Assembly (NCBI GenBank): GCA_964354225.1
Contig: CAYGZC010000328.1
Span: 1-11,223, forward strand
DNA: 11,223 nucleotides
Source: CAYGZC01 sp964354225
Lineage (GTDB): Bacteria; Bacteroidota; Ignavibacteria; UBA10030; SZUA-254
Direction: 5' to 3'
The position numbers were made by a program, and so were the translations under genes. Under the pieces are notes generated by a model. The model was not told where the DNA came from and ran no database searches. It saw only the letters and a program-made list of their open reading frames with translations. Below, piece after piece: positions 1 to 5,438 of this stretch. Position 1 is the stretch's first letter, and each line of letters begins with the position of its first letter.

Positions 1-1
1 G

Positions 2-127
2 ATGACTATTGTTATGTGTGAGGCGAATGTGGAGTTTCTTATCCATATCATCGGAGGAATCGGGTGTCTCGTTTTGGCAATGTGTTGTCTTCATTTTGGC
101 TATATAGTTTACGGCGATATATTTTAA
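2..127 (+). CDS. Small hydrophobic protein, possible cassette gene (5' end uncertain)
   Basis: The frame beginning with ATG at 2 runs 41 codons to TAA at 125-127. The product has a polar start (MTIVMCEANVEF) followed by about 27 mostly hydrophobic residues (roughly 13-39, containing IIGGIGCLVLAMCC), which would form one membrane helix. I do not recognise a family. The window starts one base before this ATG, so the gene may begin further left and the ATG may be internal. Its stop lies 13 bp before an attC-like palindrome, the usual layout of an integron gene cassette. That context is the main reason to take such a short ORF seriously. It could also be the tail of a longer membrane protein or a chance frame. 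Confidence 0.4.
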   Translation: MTIVMCEANVEFLIHIIGGIGCLVLAMCCLHFGYIVYGDIF

Positions 128-140
128 TGTCGGGCGCAAC

Positions 141-193
141 GATGCGCAACGCTTATGAGCGAAGCACGAAGTGCGGAGCGAATGTTGCGCATC
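141..193 (+). repeat. attC-like imperfect palindrome
   Basis: GATGCGCAAC (141-150) and GTTGCGCATC (184-193) form a perfect 10-bp inverted repeat around 33 bases. Inside are an offset pairing GCT (151-153) with AGC (177-179) and a small hairpin GCAC-GAA-GTGC (164-174). The outer 7-mers GCGCAAC and GTTGCGC resemble integron attC ends (RYYYAAC and GTTRRRY) with one mismatch each. The size (53 bp) and the bulged interior also fit. A further GCGCAAC lies at 134-140, in direct repeat with the left arm. No T-run follows, so a terminator is less likely. A generic repeat of this genome is the main alternative. Confidence 0.5.
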
Positions 194-198
194 ATCTG

Positions 199-222
199 TA
201 ATAACGACATATGTCGTTATTA
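199..222. repeat. Perfect 24-bp palindrome between attC-like site and recombinase
   Basis: TAATAACGACAT (199-210) is followed with no spacer by its exact reverse complement (211-222). It lies 11 bp beyond the stop codon of the minus-strand recombinase. A T-rich stretch (223-230, TTCTTTTT) follows on the + strand, so it might terminate + strand transcription. Alternatively the arms flanking the central CATATG could be a binding or exchange site for a tyrosine recombinase. Neither role can be settled from the sequence. Confidence 0.55.
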
Positions 223-233
223 TTCTTTTTAGT

Positions 234-1076
234 TTATTCTTTTATTAATTTCTTCTTTTGCGAATTTCCCTCTGAATCAAGCTCTTTTGCAATAAAATCC
301 AGAGGACTTCTAATTGTTCCAATATGCTGCTTACTTACGTGCGTATAAACTTCTGTCGTCTTGGAGCTTCCGTGTCCTAACAACTCCTGAATATACCGTA
401 AATCAGTACCATGTTCCAAAAGGTGTGTTGCAAATGAATGCCTCAACGTATGCATAGATACCGGTTTGGTAATTCCAGATTGCTTAACTGCCCGTTCAAA
501 CACGTGCTGTATACTTCGTGTTGCCAGATGGTAGTCCGATTTTGCTCCTGTGAATAACCATCCTGACGTTCCGAGATTGTACTCCTTCCAATACCGATGC
601 AGGGTGTTACGCAACGATACCGGAAGTAATGTATACCGGTCTTTCTTTCCTTTTGCACCACGAATATGAATCAGACCCCTTTCAGCATCAAAATCTTCGA
701 TCTTCAAATTCACAACTTCACTCACTCGTAAACCGCTGGCGTATGCAAGCATCAACATCGTCCTGTGTTTTAAGTTCGAGACCGAGTTGAAAATCCTCAG
801 CACTTCGTCCTCGTTCAGGACATCCGGCAATTTATGTTCTTTCATCGGTCGCGGAAGTTTACCGATGATGTACGGCATCTTATACAGCTCGACGTATAAA
901 AACCTGAGCGCGTTAAATACTTGATTTATCGTTCCCGCAGCCAATTTCTTTTCTTCAATCAAATAGAGAAGATATGTCCTTATCTCTTTTTCATTTATCT
1001 GGCGCGGATGCTTTGGTGAAAAATAGTTTACAAAAGAACGTAAATTACTGATATATGATTTGATCGTCTTGTGACT
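234..1076 (-). pseudogene. Tyrosine recombinase (XerC/D-like), main 3' fragment, interrupted by GIY-YIG element
   Basis: This frame encodes about 280 residues of a site-specific tyrosine recombinase. It begins at SHKTIKSYISNLRSF directly after the stop codon of the GIY-YIG gene, which lies in the same frame. Counting from the TTG at 962, all catalytic residues are present: Arg79 (ASGLR), Lys104 (AKGKKDR), His171 and Arg174 (HTLRH), His197 (LGHG) and the nucleophile Tyr206 (VYTH). The tail contains RSPLD, as in integron integrases, but the extra insertion typical of IntI between the Lys and His motifs is absent. The N-terminal SAM-like DNA-binding arm is cut at its start. The missing residues and start codon are at 1361-1425. 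Rejoined, the protein would be about 302 residues, normal for the family. A shortened product from TTG at 962 would lack most of the arm. Because the catalytic core is undamaged, the interruption looks recent. Confidence 0.85.
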
Positions 1077-1092
1077 TTACCCCGTGAGATAA
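1076..1092 (+). repeat. Left terminal inverted repeat of GIY-YIG element
   Basis: TTTACCCCGTGAGATAA. On the minus strand this copy encodes the C-terminus of the GIY-YIG protein (Tyr-Leu-Thr-Gly and the stop codon), so repeat and reading frame overlap completely. Confidence 0.85.
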
Positions 1093-1340
1093 TTTTTTAT
1101 TCTGTTCTTAATATATCTTTTACCCCACGCGGTTTTTAAATACCGTTCACGCGCAGTAGCATCGCGCTGATTCAAACATCCTTCCCAGTACAGCAGTAAT
1201 AATGGAATCCTATTTCTCTTAGAAGTCACCTTACCATTATTATGCTCTTCTATTCTTTTATTAATATCCGTGGTATACCCAACATAATAATTGTTATCTC
1301 TTAGAGATCGTAGCACATATATATAATAATATTTTTTCAC
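1077..1340 (-). CDS. GIY-YIG (URI-type) endonuclease, 87 aa
   Basis: This is a small single-domain GIY-YIG nuclease that would cleave DNA by a metal-dependent mechanism. The two signature tyrosine motifs are YIY (6-8) and YVG (19-21). Arg29 in INKRIEEHN and Glu65 in ARERYLKT match the conserved catalytic Arg and metal-binding Glu, and GKRYIKNRI (73-81) is typical of the short URI-like group. The length is normal. The start is GTG at 1340, three bases inside the right inverted repeat, with only a weak GAG upstream, so expression may rely on transcription of the host gene. The last residues, YLTG, are encoded by the left inverted repeat. No other domain is present, unlike classical intron-encoded GIY-YIG enzymes, which carry extra DNA-binding modules. 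I infer that the protein mobilises the surrounding element. An unrelated nuclease role remains possible. Confidence 0.9.
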   Translation of the reverse strand: MKKYYYIYVLRSLRDNNYYVGYTTDINKRIEEHNNGKVTSKRNRIPLLLLYWEGCLNQRDATARERYLKTAWGKRYIKNRIKNYLTG

Positions 1341-1343
1341 GTT

Positions 1344-1360
1344 TTATCTCATGGGGTAAA
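1344..1360 (-). repeat. Right terminal inverted repeat of GIY-YIG element
   Basis: Read on the minus strand this is TTTACCCCATGAGATAA, differing from the left copy at one base (A for G). It contains a tiny ATG-AGA-TAA reading frame just ahead of the GTG start of the endonuclease gene; I attach no role to that. Confidence 0.85.
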
Positions 1361-1425
1361 TTTCTAAGGCGCATCTCATCCCTTACAGTATCATAGAACC
1401 CACTCTTTTTTGCAGGGTCCCCCAC
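1361..1425 (-). pseudogene. Tyrosine recombinase, 5' fragment (start and first ~22 residues)
   Basis: Read on the minus strand from GTG at 1425 this encodes VGDPAKKSG and then FYDTVRDEMRLRN. The second part is the usual start of XerC/integron-type recombinases just before the Y-S-x-x-T motif, and SHKTIKSY is found on the other side of the GIY-YIG element. GGAG at 1437-1434 sits 8 bases before the GTG, a good ribosome-binding site. An in-frame ATG at 1374 is an alternative start. In the present sequence, reading on into the element meets an in-frame TAA within about 25 codons, so full-length protein cannot be made without removing the element. Confidence 0.75.
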
Positions 1426-1472
1426 GCAGCGATCTCCACATTTAATGATTCCTCAGTAATTATTATGTCAAG

Positions 1473-1501
1473 AATATAAAACTTGTTTGAGTGAAAGTCA
1501 A
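1473..1501 (-). promoter_or_regulatory. Sigma70-type promoter of the tyrosine recombinase gene
   Basis: On the minus strand TTGACT (1501-1496) is separated by 17 bases from TATATT (1478-1473). Both hexamers match the consensus at 5 of 6 positions. Transcription would start near 1466, about 40 bases ahead of the GTG at 1425. It would also run through the GIY-YIG gene. Confidence 0.6.
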
Positions 1502-1548
1502 GAAAAAGTTATGTTATTTTTCATGGAAATGCTCATCGAACCCAATGT

Positions 1549-1577
1549 TTGGAAAAACACTTCACTTATCTTAAATT
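1549..1577 (+). promoter_or_regulatory. Possible weak promoter ahead of feoA
   Basis: TTGGAA (1549-1554), a 17-base spacer and TAAATT (1572-1577) match the consensus at 4 of 6 positions each. The stretch 1426-1660 holds no gene: the recombinase promoter is on the minus strand, and on the + strand there must be a promoter for the feo operon. I could not recognise a Fur, DtxR or similar operator by eye. Confidence 0.25.
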
Positions 1578-1660
1578 ATAACCGTATCACAGTGTATTTT
1601 GTCCTTTTTGTAGTCGAATTCACCAACTTTTTTATCCATAGAACGAAATTCAAGTAAGTT

Positions 1661-1915
1661 ATGTTGAAACCTAAGAATGCTGTCCCACTTCATTTAACAT
1701 CAACCGGAGATATTTTTAGGATTGCTTCAATGCCACATGGAACTCTTCGGGCGCAGTTTGTGCGTTTGGGTATTCATGAAGGTGAGAAGGTAAAATGTCT
1801 GGAACGATTACCCGGCGGTACCGTGGTGATCCAAAAAAATAGGCAGCAGATTGCAATCGGTCATCAACTTGCAAAACAAATTATGGTGGTCGTTCTCGAC
1901 GGCAAAGAAAAGTAA
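1661..1915 (+). CDS. feoA: Ferrous iron transport protein A (FeoA)
   Basis: FeoA is a small cytoplasmic SH3-like protein that works with the FeoB iron transporter. The 84-residue product has the family pattern: a polar start, then MPHGTLRAQFVRLGIHEGEKVKCLERLPGG split by the usual glycine turns, then IAIGHQLAKQIMV near the end, where FeoA proteins have a conserved I-G-x-x-x-A element. The start at 1661 gives normal length; the preceding AAGTAAGTT is only a weak ribosome-binding site. It is the first gene of the operon and its stop is two bases before feoB. Family assignment is secure; the exact role of FeoA (regulating or assembling FeoB) is not resolved by the sequence. Confidence 0.92.
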   Translation: MLKPKNAVPLHLTSTGDIFRIASMPHGTLRAQFVRLGIHEGEKVKCLERLPGGTVVIQKNRQQIAIGHQLAKQIMVVVLDGKEK

Positions 1916-1917
1916 AT

Positions 1918-3801
1918 ATGGAAGAAAATAAATCGGAACATATAAATCATTTTGAAAAACATCGCCATCCTGAGCTATCGTTTTTAGAAAAAGATATCGG
2001 CAAGCCCAAGCTTGTGCTTGTTGGTAATCCGAACGTTGGTAAATCTCTCGTCTTTAACGAGCTTAGCGGAATGAACGTTGAAGTTTCCAATTATCCGGGA
2101 ACTACTGTCGAGATTATCAAAGGTTCATACAAAAATTACGATGTTTATGATACACCGGGTGTTTATGGTGTATCCTCGTTCAACGATGAAGAGCGTGTAG
2201 CGCGAGATGAGATACTCGGAGCCGATATTATCTTAAACATTGTCGATGCAACGCACCTTGAAAGAGATCTCTTTCTTACACAGCAATTAATCGATATGGA
2301 TAAGAAGATCGTTGTTCTCATGAATTTTATGGATGACGTTAAAAGACACAATATCAAGATTGAAACCGAAAAGCTCTCACAATTTTTGGGCGTGGATATT
2401 TATCCTATTATCGCAGTGAAAGGTGAGGGGTTTGATAAAATCGCCGAAGCTATCGAGCATGCCCGTGAAGGGAACCAGCGAGAAGGAATGCACGGCTCTT
2501 TGCATTCGATGCTGAAGATGGTTGGCTCGCAGGCAGAGGCATTGCTGATTCTTGAGGGGGATGAATTTATCGCCAAGCGTCATGGTGTTCCGCCCGGTAG
2601 CTCACGCGACGAGATATACATCGACCGTAGAAACCGTATCAATTATATCGTCAATCAAGTTGTAATAGATGATTCACCGAAGAAAAGAATATCGGAGATG
2701 ATCGGACGCTGGGCAATCAAACCCATAACGGGGATTGCGATATTGGCGTTTGCACTTTATCTCTCATATTTGTTTGTTGGAAAATTTGTTGCACAAATTG
2801 TGGTCAATTTTACTGAGATACAGATTGGAAAAGGACACTGGGAACCATGGGTACGCGAAATTATCTCTGCGATTATTCCCGCATCATCGTGGTGGAATTC
2901 ACTTCTCGTTGGTGACTTTGGTATTATCACCATGACGACAACATATCTTCTATTTTTATTATTGCCCCTCGTTATCGCTTTTTACGTCGCATTGTCCCTC
3001 ATGGAAGATAGCGGCTACCTGCCTCGGTTGGCAACAATGGTTGATAGGACATTAAGTGTACTGGGTTTAAATGGGCGAGCGGTGATTCCTCTGATCCTTG
3101 GTTTCGGTTGTGTAACTTCAGCAACGATTACAACAAGGTTGCTCGGTACCGAGAGGGAAAAAACCATCGCAACTGCCTTATTACAATTCGCTATTCCCTG
3201 CTCGGCGCAATTAGCTGTGATTGCAGCCCTCTTGGCGGGTGCTGGTTTTCTTCCTATGATTGTTTACGCGCTTACAATTTTTGGAGTGTTGATCGCTATC
3301 GGTACTATCCTGAACAAATTTTTGCATGGTGAATCTGCTCCACTTCTACTCGATTTACCTCCGATGCGCATACCAAGGGTTCAAAATGTTGCCCGAAAAA
3401 CATTCTACCGAACTTTTCATTTCATGAAAGAAGCATCCGGTTGGTTCTTCGTGGGTGCCTTGGCAGTCGGCATTGCACAGATCACAGGTCTGCTTGTTTA
3501 TTTACAGAAGCTGCTTATTCCATTAACAACCCACTGGTTACAGCTCCCTCCAGAGGCATCAACAGCATTCATCATGGGTGTTGTTAGGCGTGACTTTGGT
3601 GCTGCGGGTTTATATCATTTATCATTAAGTCCCATGCAGATTACCGTTGCACTAATTACTATAACTCTTTTTGTTCCATGTATCGCTTCGTTAATGGTGA
3701 TGATGAAGGAACGTGGTCTCAAGGAGGGTTTCATCATCTGGATAGGAACATGGGTAGTGGCTTTCTTCATTGGTGGAGTTGTTTCTCACATCGTCATTTA
3801 A
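1918..3801 (+). CDS. feoB: Ferrous iron transport protein B (FeoB), short class
   Basis: FeoB moves Fe2+ across the inner membrane. The N-terminal G domain shows G1 GNPNVGKS (36-43), G2 PGTT (60-63), G3 DTPG (78-81) and G4 NFMD (136-139). A helical and linker region follows (about 145-265), then a membrane part from about residue 266 to the C-terminus with two Gate repeats. Conserved membrane motifs are LMEDSGYLPR (361-370), GFGC with Cys398 (395-398), IPCSAQLAV (426-434) and FVPCIASL (585-592). At 627 residues it is shorter than E. coli FeoB (about 770). The segment after GFGC reads VTSATITTR, not the NVPA series of the enterobacterial type; I associate this with a second FeoB class. The ATG at 1918 follows feoA after two bases, indicating translational coupling. 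Confidence 0.95.
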   Translation: MEENKSEHINHFEKHRHPELSFLEKDIGKPKLVLVGNPNVGKSLVFNELSGMNVEVSNYPGTTVEIIKGSYKNYDVYDTPGVYGVSSFNDEERVARDEILGADIILNIVDATHLERDLFLTQQLIDMDKKIVVLMNFMDDVKRHNIKIETEKLSQFLGVDIYPIIAVKGEGFDKIAEAIEHAREGNQREGMHGSLHSMLKMVGSQAEALLILEGDEFIAKRHGVPPGSSRDEIYIDRRNRINYIVNQVVIDDSPKKRISEMIGRWAIKPITGIAILAFALYLSYLFVGKFVAQIVVNFTEIQIGKGHWEPWVREIISAIIPASSWWNSLLVGDFGIITMTTTYLLFLLLPLVIAFYVALSLMEDSGYLPRLATMVDRTLSVLGLNGRAVIPLILGFGCVTSATITTRLLGTEREKTIATALLQFAIPCSAQLAVIAALLAGAGFLPMIVYALTIFGVLIAIGTILNKFLHGESAPLLLDLPPMRIPRVQNVARKTFYRTFHFMKEASGWFFVGALAVGIAQITGLLVYLQKLLIPLTTHWLQLPPEASTAFIMGVVRRDFGAAGLYHLSLSPMQITVALITITLFVPCIASLMVMMKERGLKEGFIIWIGTWVVAFFIGGVVSHIVI

Positions 3802-3804
3802 TTT

Positions 3805-4020
3805 ATGAAAGTTAATACTGATAAAAATACTGTTCTCGAGGAAAAATTAAAATCCGAAGTAAGAGCTTGCCCCCAATGTCATTTGATTGTTGAAAATCCT
3901 TTCATGGAATTGTGCCCACGCTGTAACAAAACTCTTCCCAATATTATCGTTGACTGTCCGGGTTGCGCACAAAAATTTTTGTGTCCCACACAAAAAAATC
4001 GTAAATTTACACTTCAATAA
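3805..4020 (+). CDS. Small zinc-ribbon-like protein after feoB
   Basis: A 71-residue protein starts three bases after feoB and must belong to the same transcript. The first 20 residues are charged and probably helical. The rest holds seven cysteines: CPQC (22-25), CPRC (37-40), CPGC (51-54) and Cys60. The first two pairs, 11 residues apart, look like a zinc ribbon; the third pair and Cys60 could make a second, incomplete site. There is no membrane segment or signal peptide, so it is cytoplasmic. It occupies the place where FeoC is found in enterobacteria but is not FeoC-like: FeoC is a winged-helix protein with a different cysteine spacing. Its role is unknown; sensing or handling metal for FeoB is a position-based guess. 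Confidence 0.7.
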   Translation: MKVNTDKNTVLEEKLKSEVRACPQCHLIVENPFMELCPRCNKTLPNIIVDCPGCAQKFLCPTQKNRKFTLQ

Positions 4021-4091
4021 CCTATTATTTAACGGGGGAATACAAAAATCCCTCTCAAAACAGTCGATTTTAGGTTCAATATTAAATCATA

Positions 4092-4098
4092 AAGGAAG
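4092..4098 (+). promoter_or_regulatory. Ribosome-binding site of the predicted GTPase gene
   Basis: AAGGAAG, five bases before ATG at 4104, is the clearest Shine-Dalgarno in the window and fixes that start. The 83-base gap before it (4021-4103) has no recognisable terminator or promoter. Confidence 0.6.
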
Positions 4099-4103
4099 AT
4101 TCT

Positions 4104-5432
4104 ATGGAGCGAATAAAAGTTCTCATCATGGGAGCAGCAGGTAGAGATTTTCATAATTTTAACACAGTTTTTCGGGACAATGAGCTTTATGATGTTGTCG
4201 CATTCACTGCTACACAAATACCAAATATTGCAGGGAGAAAATATCCTGCAGAGTTAGCGGGAAAGTTATATCCCAACGGTATCCCAATCTATCCTGAATC
4301 CGAATTGAAACAGCTTATCAAGAAACATAACATCGAGGAAGTTGTCTTCTCGTATTCCGATGTCTCTTTCAATTATATTATGACGAAGGCATCATTAGTA
4401 ATTGCTTTGGGGGCAGATTTCAAACTGCTTGGCGCTAAGCCAACTATGTTGAAAAGTAAAGTACCTGTTATCGCTGTTGTAGCGGTTCGGACAGGTTCCG
4501 GAAAGAGTCAGACATCGCGTAAGGTCTGTAAAATTCTTCGTGAAATGGGTAAACGGGTCGTCGCAATTCGTCATCCTATGCCGTATGGTGACTTGGTGAA
4601 ACAAAAAGTTCAGAGATATAAAACGCTCGATGATCTTATTAAGTTTGAGTGCACCGTTGAAGAGATGGAAGAATACGAGCCGCACATCGTTACCGGTACG
4701 ATAATCTATGCCGGAGTTGATTACGAGGCGATACTCCGTCAGGCAGAACAGGAAGCAGACGTGATAGTGTGGGATGGCGGCAATAACGATATGTCGTTTT
4801 ACCAACCCGACCTGACGATCACCGTTGCCGATCCGCATCGACCGGGGCATGAGATGTCTTATTATCCGGGTGCGACTAATATTTTACTTGCCGATGTTGT
4901 GGTGATAAATAAAGTTGAATCAGCGACTCGTGAGAATATCGATATCGTTAGAAAAAATATTCGTTCGGTGAATCCCGCTGCAATAGTCATCGAAGCAGCA
5001 TCACCAATTACTGCTGAGGATGAAAAAATAATCCGGGGGAAGCGTGTTCTGGTAGTGGAAGACGGACCAACACTCACGCACGGGGAGATGGCATATGGTG
5101 CGGGTGTGATTGCCGCAAGGAAATTTGGAGCATCCGAGATTGTTGATCCGAGACCATGGGTTGTCAATTCCATCGCTGAGACATTCGCGAAGTATCCGAA
5201 TATCGGAACACTTCTTCCTGCGATGGGTTATGGCGGGAAGCAAGTTAAAGATCTGGAAACTACTATCAATCGTGTGGATTGCGACAGTGTTATCATCGGA
5301 ACTCCGATTGACCTCAGACGAATTATTAAAATCAATAAGCCCTCGGTGCGTGTGAACTATGAGTTAGATGAAATCGCAAAACCTGATTTACAAGAAATTC
5401 TTTCAAACTTTTTTAAAAAAATGAAAGGTTGA
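4104..5432 (+). CDS. Predicted P-loop GTPase, cyclic 2,3-diphosphoglycerate synthetase-like (COG2403 type)
   Basis: This 442-residue protein has two parts. Residues 1-120 look like a nucleotide-binding Rossmann-type domain starting IKVLIMGAAGRDFHNFN. From 121 there is a P-loop NTPase with Walker A RTGSGKS (129-135), a Walker B-like strand DVIVWDGGNND (219-229) and NKVE (269-272) at the place of the NKxD base-recognition motif. This combination fits the predicted GTPase family COG2403, whose archaeal relative forms cyclic 2,3-diphosphoglycerate with ATP. The bacterial members have no reaction that I know of, so the name describes homology only. It is the first gene of a four-gene cluster and ends six bases before the ornithine carbamoyltransferase start. 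That suggests a role linked to carbamoyl phosphate or arginine metabolism. No membrane segment is present. Confidence 0.8.
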   Translation: MERIKVLIMGAAGRDFHNFNTVFRDNELYDVVAFTATQIPNIAGRKYPAELAGKLYPNGIPIYPESELKQLIKKHNIEEVVFSYSDVSFNYIMTKASLVIALGADFKLLGAKPTMLKSKVPVIAVVAVRTGSGKSQTSRKVCKILREMGKRVVAIRHPMPYGDLVKQKVQRYKTLDDLIKFECTVEEMEEYEPHIVTGTIIYAGVDYEAILRQAEQEADVIVWDGGNNDMSFYQPDLTITVADPHRPGHEMSYYPGATNILLADVVVINKVESATRENIDIVRKNIRSVNPAAIVIEAASPITAEDEKIIRGKRVLVVEDGPTLTHGEMAYGAGVIAARKFGASEIVDPRPWVVNSIAETFAKYPNIGTLLPAMGYGGKQVKDLETTINRVDCDSVIIGTPIDLRRIIKINKPSVRVNYELDEIAKPDLQEILSNFFKKMKG

Positions 5433-5438
5433 TCTGAT

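Larger units (their letters stand above)
1076..1360 (-). mobile_element. One-gene GIY-YIG element with 17-bp terminal inverted repeats
   Basis: TTTACCCCGTGAGATAA at 1076-1092 and TTATCTCATGGGGTAAA at 1344-1360 are inverted copies of each other, 16 of 17 matching; the match ends exactly at these positions. Between them is a single gene, a GIY-YIG endonuclease, which fills almost the whole interior and ends inside the left repeat. The unit splits a tyrosine recombinase gene: its start is on the right side and the rest on the left. Removing 1077-1359 (283 bp) joins MRLRN to SHKTIKSY in frame. No target-site duplication is evident, and the exact ends are uncertain by a few bases. No other gene or RNA structure fits in 285 bp, so any further mobility factor must act in trans. 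Confidence 0.8.

Noticed and set aside
1076..1360. GIY-YIG gene as part of a self-splicing group I intron
   Set aside because: The ORF and its repeats fill nearly all of the 285 bp, leaving no room for an intron catalytic core, and the ends are inverted repeats.
1066..1370. Target-site duplication flanking the GIY-YIG element
   Set aside because: Left flank GTGAC (1071-1075) and right flank TTTCTA (1361-1366) do not match; no direct repeat of useful length was found.
234..1425. Recombinase as a true integron integrase (IntI)
   Set aside because: The extra segment that IntI proteins carry between the Lys hairpin and the HxxR motif is absent; only the RSPLD tail is shared.
1500..1660. Fur or DtxR-type operator ahead of feoA
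   Set aside because: No convincing palindromic iron box was seen; the AT-rich stretch near 1570-1580 is not symmetric.
3805..4020. Third feo gene as FeoC
   Set aside because: FeoC is a winged-helix protein with a single cysteine cluster of different spacing; this protein has three CPxC pairs and no sign of that fold.
4031..4056. Hairpin terminator between the feo operon and the GTPase gene
   Set aside because: GGGGA and TCCCT could pair over four or five bases, but the stem is short, the loop is long and no T-run follows.
4395..4850. Antisense 151-residue ORF inside the GTPase gene
   Set aside because: It is a shadow of a well-supported gene on the opposite strand and shows no family features.
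4862..5173. Antisense 103-residue ORF inside the GTPase gene
   Set aside because: Same reason; its Ser/Thr/Ile-rich composition is typical of an antisense frame.
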